DNA of 64,000 bases, from positions 62,001 to 126,000 of the forward strand of contig MSHJ01000005.1 in assembly GCA_001941065.1 (NCBI GenBank). Direction: 5' to 3'. Source of the stretch: Alistipes sp. Zagget8 (lineage in GTDB: Bacteria; Bacteroidota; Bacteroidia; Bacteroidales; Rikenellaceae). A program made the position numbers and the translations under genes. Every line of letters starts with the position of its first letter. The stretch's first letter is position 1. The notes beneath the pieces are model-generated. The model ran no database searches, was not told where the DNA came from, and saw nothing but the letters and a program-made list of their open reading frames with translations. Below, piece by piece: positions 26,996 through 35,299 of this stretch.

Positions 26996-27898
26996 TTATC
27001 TTTTCCGAAGCCTTTCGCAATACTCTTTCGGAGTAAGTCCTTCCTGTCTTTTAAACATCCGGCTGAGATGCTGAGGATATTCGAATCCGAGTTCGTCAGC
27101 CACCTGCGCAATGGTTACTCCGGTTGCCAGTTCGCTTTTCGCCCGTCGGATGACATATTGGCGAATGTAATTGCTTGCTGTTTCGCCGGTCGTTCTTTTA
27201 ACCACGTCCCCGAAATAATTCGGAGACATGCAGAGTTTGTCGGCGCAATATTGTACGGTCGGTATGCCGAGTGTCAGCTGAACCCCCTCTTCATAATAAT
27301 CACGCAGCAGCGTGTCGAATTTCATGAGCACATCCGAGTTTTCCAGTTTTCGGGTAATGAACTGCCGGTTGTAGAAACGCTGGCAAAAGTTCAGCGCCAA
27401 CTCGATATATCCCACTATAATGGCGTTTTGGAGTTCGTCGGGCCTTTTCTGAAGTTCGTCCCGTATCTGCCGCATCAGCGAAACGAATATATCGTGCTCT
27501 TCGTCGGTCATGTGCAGGGCTTCATTGACCCGGTAATCGAAAAAGGAGTAATTCTTTATGGTCTTTTCCAGATGGGTTGCGCGCAGCAGGTCGGGATGAA
27601 AAAGTAACGCCCATCCCGTCAGCATCACCCGTTCGCCGTTATCTTCCTTTCCTCCTATCTGGCCCGGAGCCACACAGATGACGGTTCCTTTCTTATAATC
27701 GTATTTACCGCACCCGTATGCCAGATCTATCTCCGCTTCATCGTGGAAGAAAATTCCATAGACACTGTAATTGTTCAGACTGTGGCGGACGGGGGACACC
27801 TCCGCATAGTCGATGACGCTGACCAGCGAATGGCGGTCGGTGTGTCCGACCCAGCGGCTGTAATCGCCCACGTTTTTTATTTTCAGAATCTTGCTCAT
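26996..27898 (-). CDS. AraC-family regulator, left end of the redox island
   Basis: The protein has 300 residues. An N-terminal cupin-like sensing domain (VISVIDY-type strand, GTVICVAPGQIGG, FHPDLLRATHL) is followed by a C-terminal two-HTH AraC domain (LGIPTVQYCADKLCMSPNYFGDVVKRTTG ... IAQVADELGFEYPQHLSRMFKRQEGLTPKEYCE). It is closely related along its whole length to the AraC protein at 40751-41656. ATG 27898 is chosen because it aligns with that paralog. The frame is open upstream to 28003, but this would cross the promoter. It is divergent from the operon starting at 28062 and probably controls it. Confidence 0.93.
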   Translation of the reverse strand: MSKILKIKNVGDYSRWVGHTDRHSLVSVIDYAEVSPVRHSLNNYSVYGIFFHDEAEIDLAYGCGKYDYKKGTVICVAPGQIGGKEDNGERVMLTGWALLFHPDLLRATHLEKTIKNYSFFDYRVNEALHMTDEEHDIFVSLMRQIRDELQKRPDELQNAIIVGYIELALNFCQRFYNRQFITRKLENSDVLMKFDTLLRDYYEEGVQLTLGIPTVQYCADKLCMSPNYFGDVVKRTTGETASNYIRQYVIRRAKSELATGVTIAQVADELGFEYPQHLSRMFKRQEGLTPKEYCERLRKR

Positions 27899-27926
27899 CG
27901 GCCCGCATGGGTTTGATCTCCAAGCA

Positions 27927-28040
27927 CAAAGATATATTATTTCCGGAAACCGGACGTATGCCGGCACATTAAAATCCGTAAAAATGGTATGAATACCCCG
28001 CATATCGTTACGTCCGGCTTCGCACGATGCGGTAACTTTG
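27927..28040. promoter_or_regulatory. Divergent control region of the left redox operon
   Basis: TATCTTTG on the minus strand (27934-27927) serves the AraC gene; TAACTTTG (28033-28040) serves the rightward operon, which has a poor -33 element, as expected for an activated promoter. Between them CCGTAAAAATGGTAT (27976-27990) matches 14 of 15 bases of the reverse complement of 40612-40626 in the right control region. TTACGGATT is also present on the minus strand at 27973-27981. Confidence 0.6.
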
Positions 28041-28061
28041 CACTATCGAAAAACGAGAACG

Positions 28062-28280
28062 ATGAATAAAAGAACGGATGTTATTCCCACAACGCTGTAT
28101 GACGATGAAGCCGTGTGTTTCATTGCAGACCGCTACCACAGCACTCCGCAGCAAGTGGTGCGATGTTTTCTCGAGCGGGACGGCATTGTTTCCGACCCGG
28201 AAGAGGAACCCGTAACTTTCCGGCTGGAGGAGAATGAAATGGAGATTTTACGCGGATTGACCTTCGGAAATCATTCATAA
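28062..28280 (+). CDS. Small hypothetical protein heading the left redox operon
   Basis: The 72-residue acidic protein (MNKRTDVIPTTLYDDEAV...) has no known domain. ATG 28062 lies 22 bp after the TAACTTTG box. The sequence is helical with a short HTH-like run (DRYHSTPQQVVRCFLE), so a role in regulation or partner binding is possible. It is 15 bp ahead of the flavodoxin gene. Confidence 0.65.
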   Translation: MNKRTDVIPTTLYDDEAVCFIADRYHSTPQQVVRCFLERDGIVSDPEEEPVTFRLEENEMEILRGLTFGNHS

Positions 28281-28295
28281 AAAATAAGCCTGTTT

Positions 28296-29342
28296 ATGAA
28301 AAAGCTACTGTTGATTCCATTTTTATTGTTCGCCGCTCTGTCGATGGCGGCCTGCGGAGGTTCCGACAACGAACCGTTCGCACCCGGACAACCCGGAACG
28401 CCCGAACAGCCGGGAGGCAATGATGATAACGACGATGATCCCGATACGCCTTCTTCCGGCGGCAACGGCCGTTATCTGGTGCTCTACGCGTCGCGCACGA
28501 GCAATACCGAACGCGTGGCGCAGTTGATTCGGATGACGCTCGACTGCGACATGCTGGAAATCGAACCTGAAACGCCTTACGAAGACGATTACAATGCCAT
28601 GCTGGAACGTGCGCAGAAAGAGTTGGCTGCGATTCGCCAAGGCAATTATCCGCCGGTCAAGACAGCGGTGGAAAATTTCGACGATTACGACATCGTATTC
28701 GTCGGCTATCCGATCTGGTACGGCAGTATGGCCACGCCGATGCAGACGTTCCTGCACGAACACGCCCCGAAACTGGCCGGAAAACGGATTGCGCTGTTCG
28801 CCACCAGCGGAAGCAGCGGAATTACTACGTCAGTGAGTGAGGCCCGCAGTCTCTGCCCCGATGCAACGATAATTGACCGAACCTTGTTATTGACCTCTTC
28901 GAGCCTTTCGCAAATGGCGGCCCGTGTTCCGGCATGGCTCGATGAGATCGGAGCGAGCCGGGAGAATCCGGATACGCCCGAAGCATCTGCGAAAGTGAAT
29001 GTCACGGTCGGTGGCCGCATGATTACCGCCACGATGGAGGACAATGCCGCAGGCCGGGATTTTCTGTCGCGTCTGCCGTTGGAGGTGACGCTGAGCGATT
29101 ACAACAACGTAACCGAGAAAATCTTCTATCCCTCGCCGGCCCTGACGACCGATGGGGTTACGCGCGGCTGCGCCCCCACGCCCGGCGACATCACGATCTA
29201 TGCGCCGTGGGGCAACGTGGCGATTTTCTGCAAGAGCTGGTCGCACAGCAGCGACCTGATCAGGATAGGCCGTATCGACGGCAACGGCATCGAAGCCCTG
29301 ACCGTCGAAGGTGATATAACGGTAAAATTCGAAAGACAATAA
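28296..29342 (+). CDS. Lipoprotein: flavodoxin domain fused to a cyclophilin-like domain
   Basis: The 348-residue protein has the lipobox SMAAC with Cys20, then a low-complexity linker (PGTPEQPGGNDDNDDDPD). A flavodoxin domain follows (about 58-225) with the FMN phosphate loop YASRTSNTERVAQ and VGYPIWYGSMATP. A C-terminal cyclophilin-like (DUF369/TM1367-type) domain spans about 233-348. Flavodoxins are normally cytoplasmic; this one is tethered outside the inner membrane. It probably takes part in reduction of an extracytoplasmic substrate with the neighbouring enzymes. Only 1 bp separates it from the next gene. Confidence 0.88.
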   Translation: MKKLLLIPFLLFAALSMAACGGSDNEPFAPGQPGTPEQPGGNDDNDDDPDTPSSGGNGRYLVLYASRTSNTERVAQLIRMTLDCDMLEIEPETPYEDDYNAMLERAQKELAAIRQGNYPPVKTAVENFDDYDIVFVGYPIWYGSMATPMQTFLHEHAPKLAGKRIALFATSGSSGITTSVSEARSLCPDATIIDRTLLLTSSSLSQMAARVPAWLDEIGASRENPDTPEASAKVNVTVGGRMITATMEDNAAGRDFLSRLPLEVTLSDYNNVTEKIFYPSPALTTDGVTRGCAPTPGDITIYAPWGNVAIFCKSWSHSSDLIRIGRIDGNGIEALTVEGDITVKFERQ

Positions 29343-29343
29343 T

Positions 29344-29904
29344 ATGACTATCAAAGATTTCAAAGAGTATGTAAAGACCGGGCGGGCGCTCGATACGGAG
29401 GAGATACACCGTTTCATGGACGAAATGAGCGACGAGGCACGTCGCACCACGTTCCGCCTGAATACGGCGTACCATACGCCGGACGAGGTGCGCGGACTGC
29501 TCTCCGAGCTGTTCGGCTGCCGGGTACCGCAGTCGCTCAAGGTATTTCCGCCGCTCTATGCGGATTTCGGCAAGAATATCGCGGTCGGAGAAAATGTGTT
29601 TATCAACGCCTGCTGCCATTTCCAGGATCATGGAGGCGTGACGATAGGCGACGGATGCCAGATCGGGCACAATGTGGTCTTCGCCACGCTCAATCACGGA
29701 CTCGCACCCGAAGAGCGGAAATCCACGTATCCGGCACCCATCGTACTGGGTAAGAACGTATGGGTGGGCTCGAATGCTACCATTCTGCAAGGCGTGACCA
29801 TCGGCGACAATGCTGTCGTTGCAGCCGGTGCGGTCGTAACAAAAGATGTCGCGGCGAACACGGTCGTCGGCGGTGTCCCGGCACGATTCATCAAGAACAT
29901 CTGA
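29344..29904 (+). CDS. Hexapeptide-repeat O-acetyltransferase (maltose/galactoside acetyltransferase type)
   Basis: The 186-residue protein has a Mac-like N-terminus and left-handed beta-helix hexapeptide repeats (FINACCHFQDHGGVTIGDGCQIG; IVLGKNVWVGSNATILQGVTIGD). The catalytic His is in ATLNHGLAPEER. It transfers acetyl from acetyl-CoA to a sugar or related hydroxyl in the cytoplasm. It is the only plainly cytoplasmic enzyme in this operon, so it may detoxify an imported or diffusing product. Confidence 0.9.
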   Translation: MTIKDFKEYVKTGRALDTEEIHRFMDEMSDEARRTTFRLNTAYHTPDEVRGLLSELFGCRVPQSLKVFPPLYADFGKNIAVGENVFINACCHFQDHGGVTIGDGCQIGHNVVFATLNHGLAPEERKSTYPAPIVLGKNVWVGSNATILQGVTIGDNAVVAAGAVVTKDVAANTVVGGVPARFIKNI

Positions 29905-29919
29905 GAAACTGAAATAGAT

Positions 29920-30915
29920 ATGATAAGACCGATAGCAAGTATCCTGCTTCTGTCCCTCCTGCTGTCATGCAGTACGACTGAGAACAAGAAAGCAAATCAG
30001 CAAAATACGACTGAAATGGAAAAAACGAATCTCGGCAATCTGTTGGCTCTCTATCCGAAACCGCTGACGGTCGTCGGCGCCGAGGTCGATGGCAAGGTAA
30101 ACTGGCTTATCGTGGGACATACGGGCATTATCGGCCACGACCTCCTTCTCGTGAGCATGAGCAAAAGCCATCATACCAATCAAGGGATAAGGAAATCCAA
30201 GAAACTTTCCGTCAACCTCGTGAGCCGGGAAATGCTTTCGAAAGCCGACTACGTAGGCAGCGTGAGCGGCGCGTCGGTCGATAAATCGGGGGTGTTCGAT
30301 TACCATTGGGGCGAGAATGGTTCGCCCGTAATCGACGCTTCGCCGCTGACGATGGAATGCGATGTGGTGGACATCTACGAAACCGAGGGCTTCGACAATT
30401 TCATCTGTTCCGTAGCCGGTACATACGCCGACCCCGATGTGCTCGACGACAATGGCAGCCTCGATTACACCCGGCTGAAACCCGTGCTGTTCACCTTTCC
30501 CGGCTATTCGTATCTCGCCACGGGCGAGGTGATCGGCAAATGCCTGCAACTCGGCAAGGAGCCTTCCACGTGTGCCAAAGAGCCGATGACCGCCGACGGT
30601 ATCGTGCGATTGTCGAAAATCGAAGTCTATCCGGAGCATCTGGAGGAATATAAGAAATACGCGACCGAAATCGGCGAAATCTCCCTGCGTACCGAGCCGG
30701 GAGTATTGACCATGTACGCCGTCAGCGAAAAGGAAAATCCTTGCAGGATAACCATTCTCGAAACCTACGCAAGCCAAGAGGCTTACGAGAAGCACATCGC
30801 CTCGGAACATTTTCAGAAATACAAGCAGGGAACGCTGCATATGGTCAAAATACTGACGCTCTCCGACCAGACCCCACTCGATCCCGCAAACCGAATCAAT
30901 AACTTTATCCAGTAA
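29920..30915 (+). CDS. Lipoprotein: flavin-reductase-like domain fused to an ABM monooxygenase-like domain
   Basis: The 331-residue protein has the lipobox LLLSC with Cys17. Residues about 38-215 resemble flavin reductase/flavoredoxin (YPKPLTVVGAEVDGK, RKSKKLSVNLVSREML). The last 100 residues resemble an antibiotic-biosynthesis monooxygenase (ABM) ferredoxin-like domain (SKIEVYPEHLEEYKKYATEIG ... ETYASQEAYEKHIASEHFQKY). The fusion suggests FMN-dependent reduction or quinone chemistry outside the membrane. It lies in the middle of the operon. Confidence 0.82.
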   Translation: MIRPIASILLLSLLLSCSTTENKKANQQNTTEMEKTNLGNLLALYPKPLTVVGAEVDGKVNWLIVGHTGIIGHDLLLVSMSKSHHTNQGIRKSKKLSVNLVSREMLSKADYVGSVSGASVDKSGVFDYHWGENGSPVIDASPLTMECDVVDIYETEGFDNFICSVAGTYADPDVLDDNGSLDYTRLKPVLFTFPGYSYLATGEVIGKCLQLGKEPSTCAKEPMTADGIVRLSKIEVYPEHLEEYKKYATEIGEISLRTEPGVLTMYAVSEKENPCRITILETYASQEAYEKHIASEHFQKYKQGTLHMVKILTLSDQTPLDPANRINNFIQ

Positions 30916-30926
30916 ACGAACCTCTT

Positions 30927-31739
30927 ATGAAAAAGATTCTTTTAATTTCGTTACTTACCGTTTTAACACTCGACGTTATGGCACAGGAAAAGATCGTACA
31001 AACGGCCGGGCGCGACCAGTTGGGCGGATTCGCCCCCAAATTCGCGGAACTCAACGACGACGTACTCTTCGGCGAGGTGTGGAGCCGCACCGACAAACTG
31101 GGGTTGCGCGACCGCAGTCTGGTGACGATCACGTCGCTCATCAGTCAGGGCATCACGGACAGTTCGCTGACGTTCCATCTCCAGTCGGCGAAGAACAACG
31201 GCATCACCCGCACCGAGATCGCCGAGATTATAACCCACATCGGGTTTTATGCAGGTTGGCCCAAGGCATGGGCGGCATTCCGCCTCGCCAAAGAGGTATG
31301 GGCGGAAGACACGACCGGCGACGATGCAAAGGCGGCATTCCAACGCGAAATGATTTTCCCCATCAGCGAACCGAACACGGCCTATGCACCGTATTTCACC
31401 GGCAACAGCTACCTCGCGCCGATCTCGCGGGAGCAGGTGAACATCTCCAATGTTACTTTTGAGCCCGGTTGCCGTAATAATTGGCACATTCACCGTGCCA
31501 CGAAAGGCGGCGGTCAGATGCTTGTCGGGGTAGCCGGACGCGGCTGGTATCAGGAGGAGGGCAAACCGGCAGTGGCGATTCTGCCCGGTACGGTCATCCA
31601 TATTCCGGCAGGCGTAAAGCACTGGCACGGAGCCGCCGCCGACAGCTGGTTTTCTCATCTGGCTTTCGAGGTTCCGGGTGAAAATGCTTCCAACGAGTGG
31701 CTGGAACCCGTGACTGATGAGCAGTACGACCGACTTTAA
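30927..31739 (+). CDS. Exported carboxymuconolactone decarboxylase-like protein with cupin domain
   Basis: The 270-residue protein has a signal peptide ending DVMAQ. Residues about 35-125 are a CMD/AhpD-like helical domain (DRSLVTITSLISQGITDSSLTFHLQSAKNNGITRTEIAEII) without the CxxC of AhpD. Residues about 165-260 are a cupin with metal-ligand histidines in NNWHIHRA and VKHWHGA. Its cupin half parallels the separate cupin gene at 37370 in the opposing operon, and the CMD half parallels 37844, so one operon carries the fused form and the other carries split forms. Confidence 0.9.
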   Translation: MKKILLISLLTVLTLDVMAQEKIVQTAGRDQLGGFAPKFAELNDDVLFGEVWSRTDKLGLRDRSLVTITSLISQGITDSSLTFHLQSAKNNGITRTEIAEIITHIGFYAGWPKAWAAFRLAKEVWAEDTTGDDAKAAFQREMIFPISEPNTAYAPYFTGNSYLAPISREQVNISNVTFEPGCRNNWHIHRATKGGGQMLVGVAGRGWYQEEGKPAVAILPGTVIHIPAGVKHWHGAAADSWFSHLAFEVPGENASNEWLEPVTDEQYDRL

Positions 31740-31771
31740 AAGTAAAATCCGATTTCATATACGAAAGAATA

Positions 31772-32944
31772 ATGAACGGACCAATTCAAAAGAACGGTAT
31801 TAGCCGCCGTGGTTTTCTCAAACAGGCGGCATTGGCAGGCGCGGCATTTTGCATCGCCCCTGCATTCGGGAAAGTAACCGCCGCAGAAAAAGCGGCCACC
31901 GGCCAACCGGCGGCTGCGGCTGCAAACGGGGCACTCCTTCACGGCTTCCGCATCTTGGGCAGCGGCAATGCCGCATTCCGGGTATCGCCTATAGGTTTCG
32001 GCTGTATGGGGCTGAACTATCACCGCAGTCAGCATCCCGATGAAAAAAACTGCATTCGCCTCGTGCATGAAGCTATCGAACGCGGTGTAACGCTTTTCGA
32101 CACCGCCGAAAGTTACGGTTACCACAAGAATGAAATCCTGACGGGAAAGGCGTTGAAAGGCTATACCGACCGCGTGTTCGTCTCCTCGAAATTCGGACAT
32201 AAGTTCGTGAACGGCGTGCAGGTCAGGACCGAAGAGGACAGCACGCCTGCCAATATCCGTCGTGTATGCGAGAACTCCCTGCGCAACCTCGGTGTGGAAA
32301 CGCTCGGTATGTTCTACCAGCACCGCATCGATCCCGATACGCCGATCGAGGTCGTGGCCGAAACGGTGGGAGAACTGATAAAAGAAGGTAAAGTGCAACA
32401 TTTCGGTCTTTGCGAGGTAAATGTCGAAACCATCCGCCGCGCACATGCCGTATGTCCGGTGACGGCTATCCAGAGCGAATACCATTTCATGCACCGCACG
32501 GTCGAGGAAAATGGCGTGCTGGCCGCATGCGAGGAATTGGGCATCGGTTTCGTGCCTTACAGTCCGCTGAACCGCGGTTTTCTCGGCGGAAATATAAATG
32601 AATACACACAATTCGATCCTACCAACGACAACCGCCAGACCCTGCCGCGTTTCCAGCCCGATGCGATCCGTGCCAACATGCGGATCGTCGAGGTCCTTAA
32701 CGCTTTCGGCAGGACACGCGGCATCACTCCGGCACAGATAGCCCTGGCATGGCTGATGAACAAACGGTCGTTCATCGTACCTATTCCCGGCACGACAAAA
32801 CTTTCGCACTTGGAAGAGAACCTGCGGGCTGCGGATATTCGTTTTACGGCAGCCGAGATGCGCGAAATAGAGAACGCCGTTGCCGCCATCCCTGTCGTGG
32901 GCAGCCGCTACGACGCTTTACAGGAATCGAAAATACAAAAATAA
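31772..32944 (+). CDS. Tat-exported aldo/keto reductase
   Basis: The 390-residue protein has an N-terminal twin-arginine signal (ISRRGFLKQAALAGAAF). The AKR barrel has the catalytic Asp and Tyr in FDTAESYG, Lys in VSSKFGH and His in FYQHRIDPDTP, and the NADPH-binding end IPGTTKLSHLEENL. It reduces an aldehyde or ketone with NADPH. Tat export of a cofactor enzyme agrees with the other exported redox proteins here. It is paralogous to the cytoplasmic-type AKR at 39534. Confidence 0.92.
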   Translation: MNGPIQKNGISRRGFLKQAALAGAAFCIAPAFGKVTAAEKAATGQPAAAAANGALLHGFRILGSGNAAFRVSPIGFGCMGLNYHRSQHPDEKNCIRLVHEAIERGVTLFDTAESYGYHKNEILTGKALKGYTDRVFVSSKFGHKFVNGVQVRTEEDSTPANIRRVCENSLRNLGVETLGMFYQHRIDPDTPIEVVAETVGELIKEGKVQHFGLCEVNVETIRRAHAVCPVTAIQSEYHFMHRTVEENGVLAACEELGIGFVPYSPLNRGFLGGNINEYTQFDPTNDNRQTLPRFQPDAIRANMRIVEVLNAFGRTRGITPAQIALAWLMNKRSFIVPIPGTTKLSHLEENLRAADIRFTAAEMREIENAVAAIPVVGSRYDALQESKIQK

Positions 32945-32956
32945 TCCCCGACCGTT

Positions 32957-33982
32957 ATGAAGAAGATAATCGCAATTTGCTTGAATGCGGTATGGCTGCT
33001 GACGGCATGTTCTCAAAGTTCGGTGCTGAAAATCGCCGAACAGGGCAGCTTCGCCGTCGGCGGTACGGTGCTGACCGATTCGCTCGGCCATACCTATCAC
33101 GGCGACCATGCCTACGTCTTTTACCAGAAACCGGTCAACACCCGTGAATATCCGCTCGTATTCGCGCACGGCGTGGGGCAGTTCTCCAAAACGTGGGAAA
33201 CGACGCCCGACGGACGGGAAGGATTTCAAAACATCTTTCTGCGTCGCGGTTTTTCAACATACTTGGTCGATCAGCCCCGCCGGGGAAATGCAGGCCGGGG
33301 AACAGAAGCCGTCACCATTACTCCCGCTTTCGACGAGGAAACATGGTTCAGCCGTTTCCGCGTGGGTATCTGGCCCGACTATTTCGAAGGGGTACAGTTC
33401 AGCCGTGACAAAGAGGCGCTCGATCAATATTTCCGCCAAATGACTCCCAATATCGGGTCCGTGGATTTCGAGGTTTATTCCGACGCCTACGCCGCATTGT
33501 TCGACAAGATAGGCCCCGCCGTTTTCGTGACCCACTCGCAAGGCGGTCCCGTGGGCTGGTTCACGCTGCGCAAGACGAAGAACATCCGTGCCATCGTATC
33601 CTACGAGCCGGGCGGACAAGTGCCGTTCCCGGAAGGGCTGTTGCCGGAGGAAGGGAGACATGTTACACTCTCCAATACCCATGAAGGCATCGAGGTTCCG
33701 ATGGAGGTATTCATGGAATACACCCAAATCCCTATCCTGATCTATTATGGCGACAACCTGCCGGAGACGGACGAACGCCCGGAATTGTACGAATGGACGC
33801 GCCGCCTGTACCTGATGCGCAAGTGGGCCGCCCTGCTCAACGAAAACGGCGGCGATGCGACAGTTGTCCATCTGCCGGAAATCGGGTTGTACGGCAATAC
33901 GCATTTTCCGTTCTCCGACCTGAACAACGTGGAGGTCGCCGACCATCTCTCGAAATGGTTGCACGAAAAGAATCTGGATTGA
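32957..33982 (+). CDS. Exported alpha/beta hydrolase (THSQGG type)
   Basis: The 341-residue protein has a lipoprotein-type N-terminus (WLLTAC, Cys16). QGSFAVGGTVL follows the signal, then FAHGVGQFSKTWETTPDGREGFQ near 70-95 and the nucleophile Ser in VFVTHSQGGPVGW. The C-terminus has NTHFPFSDLNNVEVADHLSKWL with the catalytic His. It is closely related to the hydrolase at 35300-36385 in the opposing operon (same QGSFAVGGTVL, RRGF/YG and NTHFPxSDLNN). The substrate is unknown; an ester or lactone made by neighbouring enzymes is plausible. Confidence 0.88.
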   Translation: MKKIIAICLNAVWLLTACSQSSVLKIAEQGSFAVGGTVLTDSLGHTYHGDHAYVFYQKPVNTREYPLVFAHGVGQFSKTWETTPDGREGFQNIFLRRGFSTYLVDQPRRGNAGRGTEAVTITPAFDEETWFSRFRVGIWPDYFEGVQFSRDKEALDQYFRQMTPNIGSVDFEVYSDAYAALFDKIGPAVFVTHSQGGPVGWFTLRKTKNIRAIVSYEPGGQVPFPEGLLPEEGRHVTLSNTHEGIEVPMEVFMEYTQIPILIYYGDNLPETDERPELYEWTRRLYLMRKWAALLNENGGDATVVHLPEIGLYGNTHFPFSDLNNVEVADHLSKWLHEKNLD

Positions 33983-33983
33983 A

Positions 33984-34631
33984 ATGGACCGGCGAAAATT
34001 CATAAAGGCCGTCGGCTTTGCAGCCGGAGCGACCCTGCTTTCCGGAATGGGAATAACGGAAGCTACCGAGTTATTAAACGATAAAACGAATAAGAAAATG
34101 AAAATAGTCGTGTTGACCGGAAGTCCGCGCCGAAACGGGAACACCAATTATCTGGCCGGACAATTCATCAAAGGTGCGGAGGAAGCCGGACACGAGGTGT
34201 ACCGCTTCGACTGCGCCCAACGCAAGGTGTCGCCCTGCATCGCCTGCAACCGTTGCGGGATGAACGGGCCGTGCGTGTTCCGAGATGATTTCGAGGAACT
34301 GCGTCCGCACCTCGTGGCTGCCGATATGGTGGTGTTCGCCACGCCGATGTATTATTTCGGATTCTCCTCGCAGCTCAAAGCCGTGATCGACCGCTTTTAT
34401 GCGCTCAACGGGCAAATCAAGGGTCGGATGAAACAGGCGGCGTTACTGATGGCATACGCCGATACTGCGCCTGAAGAGGCGGAACCGATGCTCTTGCATT
34501 ACCGTACATTGCTCCGGTATCTGGGCTGGAAAGACTGCGGAACTATCGTGGCGGCGGGAATGTGGCCGGAAGGTGCGGTAAACGATACGAAATACAGCCG
34601 CATGGCTTACGAATCGGGGCGTCGGTTATAG
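33984..34631 (+). CDS. NADPH-dependent FMN reductase-like (iron-sulfur flavoprotein) with Tat-like signal
   Basis: The 215-residue protein begins MDRRKFIKAVGFAAGATLLSG, a twin-arginine-type signal. The flavodoxin-like fold has LTGSPRRNGNTNYLAG (FMN phosphate loop) and TPMYYFGFSSQLKAVIDR. A cysteine cluster CIACNRCGMNGPC near residues 80-92 resembles the iron-sulfur-binding region of the iron-sulfur flavoproteins. It starts one base after the previous stop and ends the rightward operon. It faces the convergent operon across 30 bp without an obvious terminator. Confidence 0.87.
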   Translation: MDRRKFIKAVGFAAGATLLSGMGITEATELLNDKTNKKMKIVVLTGSPRRNGNTNYLAGQFIKGAEEAGHEVYRFDCAQRKVSPCIACNRCGMNGPCVFRDDFEELRPHLVAADMVVFATPMYYFGFSSQLKAVIDRFYALNGQIKGRMKQAALLMAYADTAPEEAEPMLLHYRTLLRYLGWKDCGTIVAAGMWPEGAVNDTKYSRMAYESGRRL

Positions 34632-34661
34632 GCGGTACCGGCATGCAGGAAATGCTACGGA

Positions 34662-35285
34662 TTACCTGAAACCGATTCTTCCCAACCATGCTTCCACTCC
34701 GCCGGCATTCCCCGGCATGTTGATTCCCGCGTCATCGGGGCGTCCGGGCGTGGTGATGTCGTCCGGGTCGAGGTCTTCCGGAAGAGTGGCCGGAATGTGC
34801 TCCGAATCCGGGGTGAGGCGGTAAATCTTCTGCATCGACTCGTTCAGATAGGTCGTCGCCCCGTAGGTGAAGAACGGAACGATGGTCTTGCCGCCCAGAT
34901 CATAGGCTTCGAGAAAGGTGCAGACGACCATCGCAGGCTGGTGCCACCAGCAGGGCGAACCGACGAAAATCGTGTCATACCGTGCGATTATTTCCGCAGC
35001 AGGCAGGTTCGCCACGCCGGGCCGCAGATCGCCGTACGCCTCGCGCTGGACACGGTCGCTGTCGTCGTAGGGGTTTGCGGCATACGGGTCGGCCGCCTCG
35101 ATACGGTACATGTCGGCTCCGGTCAGTGCTGCAATGCGTTCAGCCACGCGCTGCGTATTGCCCGTCGCAGAGAAATAGGCGACCAAAATCTTGCTGTTTC
35201 CGGCAGGTTGGTCGGAACGTCCGTCGTCCGCCGAGCAGGCAGCCAGCGTAAAGAACAAAAACGGGATTAAAAGTAGCTTTTTCAT
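34662..35285 (-). CDS. Flavodoxin lipoprotein
   Basis: The 207-residue protein has the lipobox TLAAC with Cys17. The flavodoxin domain has YFSATGNTQRVAERIAALTGAD and a second flavin loop VGSPCWWHQPAMV. The last gene of the leftward operon, it lies 15 bp after the hydrolase gene. It mirrors the flavodoxin/cyclophilin lipoprotein of the left operon but lacks the cyclophilin-like half. It is a likely single-domain FMN electron carrier or quinone/nitro reductase at the outer face of the inner membrane. Confidence 0.9.
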   Translation of the reverse strand: MKKLLLIPFLFFTLAACSADDGRSDQPAGNSKILVAYFSATGNTQRVAERIAALTGADMYRIEAADPYAANPYDDSDRVQREAYGDLRPGVANLPAAEIIARYDTIFVGSPCWWHQPAMVVCTFLEAYDLGGKTIVPFFTYGATTYLNESMQKIYRLTPDSEHIPATLPEDLDPDDITTPGRPDDAGINMPGNAGGVEAWLGRIGFR

Positions 35286-35299
35286 ACGTTATCTTTAGT

